A stretch of 41,989 bases of DNA from positions 1-41,989 of the forward strand of contig VBEN01000033.1 of assembly GCA_005881175.1 (NCBI GenBank). The letters are read 5' to 3'. The position numbers and the translations under genes were made by a program. Positions 35,721 through 41,989 of this stretch are shown here, in pieces. Each line of letters opens with the position of its first letter. The first letter of the stretch is position 1. The DNA comes from Chloroflexota bacterium (lineage in GTDB: Bacteria; Chloroflexota; Dormibacteria; CF-121). A model generated the notes under the pieces. That model worked only from the letters and a program-made list of their open reading frames with translations. It was not told where the DNA came from and made no database searches.

Positions 35721-37202
35721 TCAGGCTTTTGCGGCGACCAGGCGCACCCGCTCCATGTCCTGCCAGTTGGGACCGAGCTTCAGATCGACCTGGATTGGCA
35801 CGTTCATGGGGTAGGCCGTCGCCATCAAGTCGGGCACGACTTCGATCAGTCGTTCGCGTTCGCCAGGCGGGACTTCGAAGACCAGCTCATCATGAACGGT
35901 CAGGATCATCCGGCTTTCGAGCCGCTCGTCGCGAAGATATTTCTCGAGTCTGATCATGGCGAGCTTCATGATGTCGGCGGCTGAGCCCTGCACCGGCATG
36001 TTGATGGCGATCCGCTCGGCCGCCTGCCGAAGCATGCGGTTCGGTGACCGAATATCCTGGATGTAACGACGTCGATGGAGCAGCGTCTCGACAAAGCCTT
36101 GCTCGCGAGCCTGGATCTTGATGCCTTCGAGAAATTCGCGGACCCGGTTATAGGCACGAAAGTACGCGTCAATAAACGTCCGCGCCTCTTCCGTGGACAT
36201 GCCGGTGTCGCGCGCGAGGCCGAAATCGCTCAGGCCATAGAACAATCCGAAGTTCACGACCTTGGCGAGCCGCCGCTGGTTTGCTGTCACCTGATCCTGC
36301 GGGATGGCGAAGACTTCGGCCGCCGTCCGGGCGTGGATGTCCTCGCCCCGGGCGAACGCGTCGACCAGCACCGGATCGTCTGTCATATGCGCCAGGACGC
36401 GCAGCTCGATCTGCGAATAATCGGCCGAGAGCAAGACATCGCCGGGCCGCGCGGGAATGAAGGCTCGCCGCACCTTTTGGCCCACTTCAGTGCGGATAGG
36501 AATGTTTTGCAGGTTCGGGTCAGACGACGAAAGCCTGCCGGTCGCCGCGACGGTCTGATTGAAGCTTGTGTGCACCCGGTGCGTGCGAGCATCGACCAGT
36601 AAGGGCAGGGCATCGACGTAGGTCCCTTTGAGCTTGCTCAACTGCCTGAATTCGAGAATTTTCGGAACCACCGGGTGCTGATCGCGCAGGCCTTCCAGCA
36701 CATTGGCATCCGTCGAGTAGCCACTCTTCGTCTTGCGGCCGCCGGGCAGGTTCAGGTCTTCGAAAAGGAATCGTGCGAGCTGCTGCGGCGAATTGACATT
36801 GATCGGTCCATGCGCCACATCGGCAATCTCGCGGTCGAGCCGTTGTAATTGCTCGTACAGCTCGCGCGATACCTGCTGCAAATACGGCAGGTCGACCGAA
36901 ACGCCGGCCAGCTCCATCTCGCCTAGCACCGGGACCAGGGGCATTTCCAGGTCGCGAAACAGTTCGGCGTTGCCGAGCCGCTCGAGCTCGGACTCAAGCT
37001 TGGGTGCCAGCTGCATCATGACCCGCATGCGCTCGCCAAAGAAGGCCGCGGCCCTCACGATATCGACTTGATCACAGGTCATCGCGGTTTTCCCGCTGCC
37101 GAAGAGTCCTTCGCGACCCTCGATCGCGCGATGCAAGACGTCCGATGCCAGCGCCTCGAGGCTGGGCGATCGTACCCCGGAGTTCAGCAAGTAGGCCGCC
37201 AC
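35721..37202 (-). CDS. polA: DNA polymerase I, C-terminal (polymerase) part, out of frame with its N-terminal part
   Basis: This frame holds the palm, fingers and thumb of PolA: motif A LLSADYSQIELRVLAHM, motif B RRLAKVVNFGLFYGLSDFGLA, motif C ILTVHDELVFEVP, plus GYSTDANVLE and TGRLSSSDPNLQNIPIR. It is complete to its stop. The first codon given (GTG 37202) is only where the frame offers a start. The same frame continues upstream as HGIELGGIDWDLL, clearly PolA sequence, up to about 37253, where it should join the upstream half. Adding one C in the coding strand there would fuse both into a 921-aa PolA of normal size. It should be read together with 37184-38485. Confidence 0.93.
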   Translation of the reverse strand: MAAYLLNSGVRSPSLEALASDVLHRAIEGREGLFGSGKTAMTCDQVDIVRAAAFFGERMRVMMQLAPKLESELERLGNAELFRDLEMPLVPVLGEMELAGVSVDLPYLQQVSRELYEQLQRLDREIADVAHGPINVNSPQQLARFLFEDLNLPGGRKTKSGYSTDANVLEGLRDQHPVVPKILEFRQLSKLKGTYVDALPLLVDARTHRVHTSFNQTVAATGRLSSSDPNLQNIPIRTEVGQKVRRAFIPARPGDVLLSADYSQIELRVLAHMTDDPVLVDAFARGEDIHARTAAEVFAIPQDQVTANQRRLAKVVNFGLFYGLSDFGLARDTGMSTEEARTFIDAYFRAYNRVREFLEGIKIQAREQGFVETLLHRRRYIQDIRSPNRMLRQAAERIAINMPVQGSAADIMKLAMIRLEKYLRDERLESRMILTVHDELVFEVPPGERERLIEVVPDLMATAYPMNVPIQVDLKLGPNWQDMERVRLVAAKA

Positions 37203-38485
37203 CAGTAGGTCCCAATCAATCCCGCCCAGTTCGATGCCGTGCGCTCGCAGCGCCAGCGTGGGTCGAGGCAGCGCTCTTGCTCGTGGGCCAGCGGCACGTA
37301 GTACACCGCATGCTCGTCAAGGCCGATGACCAGCGCCGCGACCCGGCCGCGTCTGGGCACATCGTCGAGCGTGATGACCTGGAAGCCGATCCGCTCGGCG
37401 GCCGCGAACGCCGCCACCAACTGCTCGAGCTCGGCGGTCTCGCGAACGATGGCGACCGCCTCACTCGGCTCCGACTCCAGCGCCAGCGTCGACTGCGCGG
37501 GCTGCCGCGCGGTTTCGGTTGCAAGTTCCAGTTGTCCCTGTGCCTTCACGGCTGGCGCAAAAATCGGCGGCGCCGACATGGTGCTCCCGTCCCGCCAGGT
37601 CGTCGGTACTCGAGCCGCGAGACTGCGAAATCCGAGATCCGCCAGGATGGTGCGCGCCGCGTCGGGCCGGTAGTCGTGGGCCGAGCCACGACTGAGGTCG
37701 AGCTTGATGTCGACGGTGCGGACGATGGTGGCCATTTTCTTGCTCAACAAGGCTTGTTCGCTGAACTCTTCCAGCAGCTTCTTGACTTTTGGCGGGGTCA
37801 GCTTCTCGCGATTGGCAACCAGGTTCTCGACCGAGCCGTACTCCTGGATCAACTTGATGGCGGTCTTCTCGCCGATACCCCGAATGCCCGGGATGTTGTC
37901 CGAGACATCGCCCACCAGGCCCTTGAGATCAACGGTCTGGATCGGCTCAAGGCCGTATCGCTCACGCACCCGGTCCGGCGTGTAGAGAATGGTCTCGGAG
38001 ACTCCCCGTTTGCTTGTCAGCACGTAGACGTCATCGTTGACGAGCTGCAATGCATCGAGGTCGCCGGTCACGATCGTGCTGTGCAGCCCAAGCTCGCGCG
38101 CCTGCGTTGCCAGGGTGCCGATGACATCGTCCGCCTCGACGCCCTGGACCTCGTAGATCGGGATGCCGAAGGCGCGCACGATGTCCCGTGTCAGTGGAAA
38201 CTGCGGCGACAGTTCAGGCGGGGTCGGCCGCCGGGTCGCTTTGTACTGTGCGAGTTCCTCATGCCGGAAGGTCCGGCCACCCAGGTCGAACGATGCCAGC
38301 ACGTAGTCCGGATGCTCCTGCAGAGCCAGCAAGAGCATGGACGTAAACCCGTAGGCGGCGTTGACGACGCGCCCCTCTCGATCGGTCAACGAGGGCAGCG
38401 CGAAGAAGGCCCGGTAGACGAGCGAGTGGCCATCGATGAGAACGAGGCGCTGCTTCTTGGACGGCTCGCTTTGCGGCTCTGTCAC
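37184..38485 (-). CDS. polA: DNA polymerase I, N-terminal (5' nuclease) part, ends at an apparent frameshift
   Basis: The first 290 residues are the 5'-3' exonuclease (FEN) domain: LVLIDGHSLVYRAFFALP, GFTSMLLLAL, SFDLGGRTFRHE, EVQGVEADDVIGTLA, IVTGDLDALQLV, LVGDVSDNIPGIRGIGEKTA. A short linker leads into a degenerate 3'-5' exonuclease fold; its first catalytic box reads FQVITLDD with no Asp-x-Glu, so proofreading is probably absent. Near 37253-37258 the frame leaves PolA sequence and ends in about 25 unrelated residues. GTG 38485 is the preferred start because TAAACT (38492-38497) lies 6 nt upstream; TTG and GTG codons just before it are also possible. Confidence 0.93.
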   Translation of the reverse strand: MTEPQSEPSKKQRLVLIDGHSLVYRAFFALPSLTDREGRVVNAAYGFTSMLLLALQEHPDYVLASFDLGGRTFRHEELAQYKATRRPTPPELSPQFPLTRDIVRAFGIPIYEVQGVEADDVIGTLATQARELGLHSTIVTGDLDALQLVNDDVYVLTSKRGVSETILYTPDRVRERYGLEPIQTVDLKGLVGDVSDNIPGIRGIGEKTAIKLIQEYGSVENLVANREKLTPPKVKKLLEEFSEQALLSKKMATIVRTVDIKLDLSRGSAHDYRPDAARTILADLGFRSLAARVPTTWRDGSTMSAPPIFAPAVKAQGQLELATETARQPAQSTLALESEPSEAVAIVRETAELEQLVAAFAAAERIGFQVITLDDVPRRGRVAALVIGLDEHAVYYVPLAHEQERCLDPRWRCERTASNWAGLIGTYWWRPTC

Positions 38486-38491
38486 CACCAA

Positions 38492-38520
38492 AGTTTAGAC
38501 AGCGTGCGATAACATAGGCT
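38492..38520. promoter_or_regulatory. Divergent promoter region polA / DUF151
   Basis: TAAACT on the minus strand (38492-38497) is 6 nt before the GTG at 38485 of polA. TAGGCT on the plus strand (38515-38520) is 10 nt before the ATG of the DUF151 gene. Neither has a good -35 box or a Shine-Dalgarno sequence after it. Confidence 0.5.
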
Positions 38521-38530
38521 CGAATTCAGG

Positions 38531-39040
38531 ATGGCCAAATTCGTCGAAATGCAAGTCGATTCCATCCGTGTGCACATGCCCAGTGGCCAGCACGTTGTGA
38601 TTCTGAAAGAAAAAGAAACCGACCGATATCTGCCTATCTGGATCGGCATTTACGAGGCGAATGCCATCGCGCTCAAGATCACTGGGATCACGCCCGAACG
38701 GCCGATCACGCACGACTTGCTGGCCAACATCCTGCAGAGCGCCGAGATGCGGTTGAAGAAAATCCAGGTGACGTCGCTGACCAACGAGGTGTTCTTCGCG
38801 CGACTGTTTCTGGCCGTCAATGGCAAGGAAGTCGAGATCGATTCCCGGCCGAGTGACGCAATCGCGCTCGCCGTGCGGATGACCTGCCCTATCCTCGTCT
38901 CCCAGGACGTGCTGGACAAGGCCGGGGTCTTTCCCGAGAAGGAAGAAGAGCAGGACGAGAAGCTGTCGATCTTCAAAGAATTGATCAATAGCATGGACCT
39001 GCCGGACCTCGAGGGGCCGCCCCCACCCGAAAAGAGCTAG
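38531..39040 (+). CDS. DUF151 / bifunctional nuclease family protein
   Basis: This 169-aa soluble protein of the BFN (DUF151) family has members reported to have DNase/RNase activity. The family core is intact: VDSIRVHMPSGQHVVILKE, LPIWIGIYEANAIALKITG, RPITHDLLANILQ, and VEIDSRPSDAIALAVRMTCPILV. The acidic C-terminus (EKEEEQDEKLSIFKELINSM) resembles the UVR-like tail seen in actinobacterial relatives. Its neighbour polA is divergent from it. The nuclease role is from the family, not from visible catalytic residues. Confidence 0.9.
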   Translation: MAKFVEMQVDSIRVHMPSGQHVVILKEKETDRYLPIWIGIYEANAIALKITGITPERPITHDLLANILQSAEMRLKKIQVTSLTNEVFFARLFLAVNGKEVEIDSRPSDAIALAVRMTCPILVSQDVLDKAGVFPEKEEEQDEKLSIFKELINSMDLPDLEGPPPPEKS

Positions 39041-39043
39041 GAC

Positions 39044-39889
39044 TCAGCTGCCGGTGAGACGGATGGGGACGCTCGCCTGGAGCACGCGGCCGGAGCCGTC
39101 GGGAATGACCCAGGTCGCCACCAGCCGGTAGTCGCCGGCGCGTGGGGCGGACAGCGGGAAGCCGGCGAGGTCATACCAGCCACCGAAGATCGGGGTGCCG
39201 TTCCAGCTCTCGACGCCGACCGGATTGAGGGCGACGCCCAGACCGTTGCGGACCAGCGTCAGGGTCAGCCCCTGGCTTGCGCTGTTGAGCGACGTCGACG
39301 GCGATCCGATCAACTGGGCCGTCACCTGCATGCGTCCCGTTGCTGGATAGGACGGGCTGTCCGTGTCCAGGACCAGGCGCCGCGAGCTGTTGGTTGAATC
39401 CACGACGGTTGCGGCATTCGTGGCCGATCCCCTGGACTGCGAATCGAACTGCTGCGTAGACGCCGCCGGCGCTGCGAGCGGCGCGACGGCGCCTTTCTCA
39501 CCCTGAGCGGGACCGTAGGCGAGTCCTCCGCTGACCGTGCTCGTCGACCCGGACGTCGCGGCGGGCCCGGCCGGTAAATGCAGGTTCTGGATGCCGACCG
39601 CGATCAGCAGCAGGGCCGCCGCTGCGCCACCGAGCCAACCGACCGGCGCCCAGCTCCACGAACGACGGCCCTCCGGCGGGATGGTGAACGCCCGCCGGGG
39701 CGTCTCCATCGGCAAGCCGCGGATTGCCTGAGTCGTTTGACGAAGACCGTCGAGGCGGCTGCGACATTCCGCGCAACCGGCGATATGGTCCTCAACGCTC
39801 GCCCGACCTTCAGCACTCAGCTCGTGGTCGATGAAGGCGGAGAGCTCTTCGAGCGACGGCCCGTCGTGCTGGCGCGATTCACTCGGCAC
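39044..39889 (-). CDS. Anti-sigma factor with zinc-binding domain and extracytoplasmic sensor
   Basis: This 281-aa single-pass membrane protein is the partner of the sigma factor encoded directly upstream. The cytoplasmic N-terminus has an anti-sigma zinc domain (HxxxCxxC: His35, Cys39, Cys42 in EDHIAGCAECRSRLDGL). One transmembrane helix lies at about 81-101. Outside are a Ser/Thr/Ala-rich linker and a beta-rich domain of about 130 residues (LVLDTDSPSYPATGRMQVTAQL ... GDYRLVATWVIPDG), probably Ig-like, which may sense envelope stress. GTG 39889 overlaps the sigma stop (GTGCCGAGTGA), giving coupled, stoichiometric translation. Confidence 0.88.
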   Translation of the reverse strand: MPSESRQHDGPSLEELSAFIDHELSAEGRASVEDHIAGCAECRSRLDGLRQTTQAIRGLPMETPRRAFTIPPEGRRSWSWAPVGWLGGAAAALLLIAVGIQNLHLPAGPAATSGSTSTVSGGLAYGPAQGEKGAVAPLAAPAASTQQFDSQSRGSATNAATVVDSTNSSRRLVLDTDSPSYPATGRMQVTAQLIGSPSTSLNSASQGLTLTLVRNGLGVALNPVGVESWNGTPIFGGWYDLAGFPLSAPRAGDYRLVATWVIPDGSGRVLQASVPIRLTGS

Positions 39890-40481
39890 GGGCGTCCTCC
39901 CGGGGGAAAACTTCCGGATGCCGCTGCAGCCGCTCCTGCACCTGTGCGCGCGCCCGGGCGATCCGCGACTTCACGGTTCCGAGCGGAACCCGCAGCACGC
40001 CGGCAATCTCGTCGTAGGCCATGCCGTTGACATCGCGGAGAACAATCGCCACCCGCATATCGTGCTCGAGCGCCTCGATGCTTTCACGAACCAGCCGGTG
40101 GCGCTCGCTGGCTTCCGCGTGCTCCTGTGGGTCCGGCGTGGCGATGCCCAGCCCGATGACGTTACTGGCCTGGTCGTCCTCAGGCATCACGCCGTAACGC
40201 CGGCCCCGACGAAAGTGGTCATAACAGAGGTTGACGGCGATCTGGAACAGCCACGACTTGAAGGGCGCGTCGCGCAGGGTCCGAATCTTTTCCCAGGCGC
40301 GCAGAAAGGCTTCCTGCGAAATGTCGGCGGCGTCTTCGCGTCCACCGACCATCCGCAGCGCCATGTTGTACAGCGGAACCTGGTATTGCACGATCAACTG
40401 GGTAAACGCCTCCCGATCGCCCCGGCGGGCCCGGCTCACCAGGTCGCGATCATCAGGATTCTTGTCTTTAGACGGAAACAT
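39879..40481 (-). CDS. ECF-type RNA polymerase sigma factor
   Basis: This 200-aa sigma-70 family factor has only regions 2 and 4. Region 2 spans about 15-85 (DREAFTQLIVQYQVPLYNMALRM, DAADISQEAFLRAWEKI, FKSWLFQIAVNLCYDHFRRGRR). Region 4 spans about 125-180 (LRDVNGMAYDEIAGVLRVPLGTVKSRIARARAQV). ATG 40481 is the natural start by family length. However, a GGAAC-N16-CGTC element brackets this ATG, so an RNA made from it would start downstream of the ATG and would need GTG 40439 (MSRARRGDREAF). The gene is co-translated with its anti-sigma factor, so it is probably released by an extracytoplasmic signal. Confidence 0.93.
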   Translation of the reverse strand: MFPSKDKNPDDRDLVSRARRGDREAFTQLIVQYQVPLYNMALRMVGGREDAADISQEAFLRAWEKIRTLRDAPFKSWLFQIAVNLCYDHFRRGRRYGVMPEDDQASNVIGLGIATPDPQEHAEASERHRLVRESIEALEHDMRVAIVLRDVNGMAYDEIAGVLRVPLGTVKSRIARARAQVQERLQRHPEVFPREDARAE

Positions 40482-40495
40482 TTCCAATAAGTTCC
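40471..40495 (-). promoter_or_regulatory. ECF-type promoter at the sigma gene start (autoregulatory)
   Basis: On the minus strand GGAAC (40491-40495) and CGTC (40471-40474) are separated by exactly 16 bp, the textbook ECF -35/-10 pair. The box continues as GGAACTTATTG, very like GGAACTTTTG in the element at 40783-40807. It overlaps the annotated ATG of the sigma gene. Confidence 0.65.
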
Positions 40496-40569
40496 CAACG
40501 GAGGCTACTCGGATATACTCGCCCCGGGCGTCGCCCCACACGCGTGGCCCGGGCGTCGCCAACTGCCGC

Positions 40570-40652
40570 GCCGGAGTGTCGGAATGGTAGACGAGGGCGC
40601 CTCAAAAGCGCCTGGGCGTAAGTCCGTGTGGGTTCGAGTCCCTCCTCCGGCA
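40570..40652 (+). tRNA. tRNA-Leu (anticodon CAA)
   Basis: This 83-nt class II tRNA has an acceptor stem GCCGGAG/CTCCGGC. The anticodon stem GGCGC/GCGCC has loop CTCAAAA, giving anticodon CAA. It has a long variable arm (TGGGCGTAAGTCCG), a T arm with GGTTCGAGTCC, and discriminator A. CCA is not encoded. It lies between the divergent sigma and membrane-protein genes. Confidence 0.97.
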
Positions 40653-40782
40653 GTTGCTCACCCGCGCCGGACCTATCCCGGCCCTGGGGCCACTGTGAGT
40701 GAATTTCGACCATTCGTCAGCTCCCTGACTGATTGACGGCCCCGGCAACGCCGCCCATACTCCCCCCGGAAGAGGCGAGAAC

Positions 40783-40807
40783 GGAACTTTTGAGCTCGGC
40801 CAGCGTC
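40783..40807 (+). promoter_or_regulatory. ECF-type promoter of the membrane-protein gene
   Basis: GGAAC (40783-40787) and CGTC (40804-40807) are separated by exactly 16 bp. Transcription would start about 6-8 nt further on, only a few bases before the ATG at 40820. The match to the element at the sigma gene makes this gene a likely target of that sigma factor. Confidence 0.7.
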
Positions 40808-40819
40808 TTATTGAGCTAG

Positions 40820-41989
40820 ATGGGCTCTCTGCGCTGCCGGCTGCCCGCGCGGATCCTCCTTTCCACCCTGCTGGCCGCCCTGGCGTTGACGGTGGCGGCG
40901 GTTACTGCCGAGGCGGCCGGTAGCGGGCTCACCCTGGCGGTGCACGTCGGATACCAGGATGTCGTCAAGCCCGGCGAGTGGACCCCGGTCACGGTCGACG
41001 TCCGGAATACAGGGGCCGACGTCGACGGCGTGCTCGAGATCCAGGAGTCACTGAACGCCCAGCCCGGGGTGAGCGGGTTCACGTTCTATCAGCAGCCGAT
41101 CAGTCTCCCCGGCGGCGCCAGCAAGCGGGTCCGCACCTACCTGGTCGAGGACACCACCGGCGCGACCGTCACCGCCCGCATCGTCGCCAACGGCCGGACG
41201 CTGATCTCACAGGATTCGGTCACCAGCAGCACCACCTCCACCCTGATCGGTGTCCTCTCAGATCAGGCGAGCGCGCTCGATGATTTCGCCGCGGTCCATC
41301 CCGGCGGCCTCGCGGCACGGGTCGTGCATCTCCATTCCGACGATATCGCGGATTCGGCGATCGAGCTGCGCGCCTTTGACATCGTGGTGATCGACGACTT
41401 CGCCACCGACAGCCTGACCGCCCGCCAGCGGATTGCGGTCGCCGACTTCGTCCAGGACGGCGGCAATCTCCTGCTCGGCACAGGGGCATCGTGGCACAAG
41501 ACGCTGGCCGGCCTGCCCGCGGCCATCCTCCCCATGGAGCCCCGGGCCACGCTGAACGTGCACCAGGCGCGCGCGGTCGGGGGGCACAACATCGAGGTCG
41601 CTTTCGCCGATGCCGCAAACGGCCCGGCATGGCTGAGCGAGGGCGGCGTTCCGCTCATCGTGGACCGAGGGGTCGGCGCCGGCATCGTGACGATGGCGAC
41701 CTTCGATTGGAACCAGGATCCGATTGCCGCCTGGACCGGGACCAAGGACTTGCTGCGTCAGGTTCTGACCCGTGCCGTCTTCGGAGCCGGGGGATCAGGC
41801 ACGAACTACGCGAATGGCATGGGTGGGCCGTTTCCGGCGTTCGGCGGCTCGATGCCCTCGGTGGCATCGAAGAGCAATGCCCTGGCGCCGGTGCTGGGGA
41901 ATCTTCCAGGCCTCGACCTGCCCTCGCTGCAGCTGACCGCCGGCCTCGTGCTGCTGTATGTTCTCCTCGTCGGCCCGGTGAACTACCTC
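40820..41989 (+). CDS. Secreted / membrane-anchored protein, 3' end outside the window
   Basis: The frame is open for 390 codons from ATG 40820 to the window edge. Residues 1-33 form a signal peptide (basic start, ILLSTLLAALALTVAAVTAEAA). A beta-rich, Ig-like region follows (VGYQDVVKPGEWTPVTVDVRNTG ... RTYLVEDTTGATVTARI). About 135-290 resembles a class I glutamine-amidotransferase-like or BatA-type fold (IGVLSDQ, FDIVVIDDFATDSLTARQRIAVADFVQDGGNLLLGTG). A Gly/Pro/Ser-rich stretch leads to a transmembrane helix (AGLVLLYVLLVGPVNYL) at the edge, a pattern common in membrane proteins of MoxR/Bat-like neighbourhoods. The gene is divergent from the sigma/anti-sigma pair and has an ECF-type promoter, so it is probably part of that envelope-stress response. 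Confidence 0.75.
   Translation, partial: MGSLRCRLPARILLSTLLAALALTVAAVTAEAAGSGLTLAVHVGYQDVVKPGEWTPVTVDVRNTGADVDGVLEIQESLNAQPGVSGFTFYQQPISLPGGASKRVRTYLVEDTTGATVTARIVANGRTLISQDSVTSSTTSTLIGVLSDQASALDDFAAVHPGGLAARVVHLHSDDIADSAIELRAFDIVVIDDFATDSLTARQRIAVADFVQDGGNLLLGTGASWHKTLAGLPAAILPMEPRATLNVHQARAVGGHNIEVAFADAANGPAWLSEGGVPLIVDRGVGAGIVTMATFDWNQDPIAAWTGTKDLLRQVLTRAVFGAGGSGTNYANGMGGPFPAFGGSMPSVASKSNALAPVLGNLPGLDLPSLQLTAGLVLLYVLLVGPVNYL

Noticed and set aside
37184-37262. Programmed frameshift in polA
   Set aside because: No slippery heptamer or downstream pseudoknot is evident, and PolA is not known to use one; a simple one-base deletion explains it better.
37145-38512. 455-codon plus-strand frame opposite the polA 5' nuclease
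   Set aside because: It is the mirror of a conserved coding region and has no protein-like features.

Overview
The window is a chromosomal segment of a GC-rich, Gram-positive-type (Terrabacteria) bacterium. WhiA next to gap-pgk-tpiA, an F420-type LLM oxidoreductase, a DUF151 protein, an ATP-type PEP carboxykinase, OmpR-type signalling and many apparently leaderless transcripts fit Chloroflexota or Candidatus Dormibacterota. That placement is inferred from gene content and was not tested phylogenetically. I see no insertion sequence, prophage, CRISPR array or transposase; this is mostly core genome.

Layout. (1) 1-6 kb: the tail of a membrane protein, tRNA-Cys, an orphan branched-chain-amino-acid-type binding lipoprotein, and a leftward LLM oxidoreductase - pepA - DUF885 peptidase unit. 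(2) 5.9-12 kb: a 59-residue zinc-ribbon gene, a phospholipase D-like enzyme, a DedA protein, mdh and pckA, and an MFS transporter. (3) 12-17.2 kb: a sensor kinase/response regulator pair, a small unknown gene behind a canonical promoter with an inverted repeat, a transglutaminase-like protein, tRNA-Leu(CAG), a family-5 solute-binding protein and secG. (4) 17.2-24.5 kb: a PLD-like lipoprotein and the leftward glycolytic unit whiA-gap-pgk-tpiA-gpmI, with lgt divergent from whiA. (5) 24.5-38.5 kb: DNA excision repair. One leftward unit is uvrB-uvrA-uvrC-(ClpX-type zinc finger)-(coiled-coil double-receiver protein); another is polA-mutM-PAP2; a SIMPL protein lies between them. (6) 38.5-42 kb: a DUF151 protein, an ECF sigma/anti-sigma pair, tRNA-Leu(CAA) and the start of a secreted/membrane protein running off the end.

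Main observations. Two GGAAC-N16-CGTC elements flank the ECF sigma gene. One is at the sigma gene's own start; the other is just ahead of the divergent membrane-protein gene, suggesting an autoregulated stress circuit with a visible target. gpmI lacks about 36 residues containing the conserved substrate-binding loop and also lacks a good start codon. polA is split by an apparent one-base deletion. A palindromic GC-rich repeat is read through as the N-terminus of UvrA. At least ten genes at the head of transcription units have a TANNNT box 6-10 nt before the start codon, implying leaderless mRNAs, whereas several operon-internal genes have Shine-Dalgarno sequences. Several convergent genes share their stop codons. 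No stretch over 300 bases lacks a gene or tRNA.
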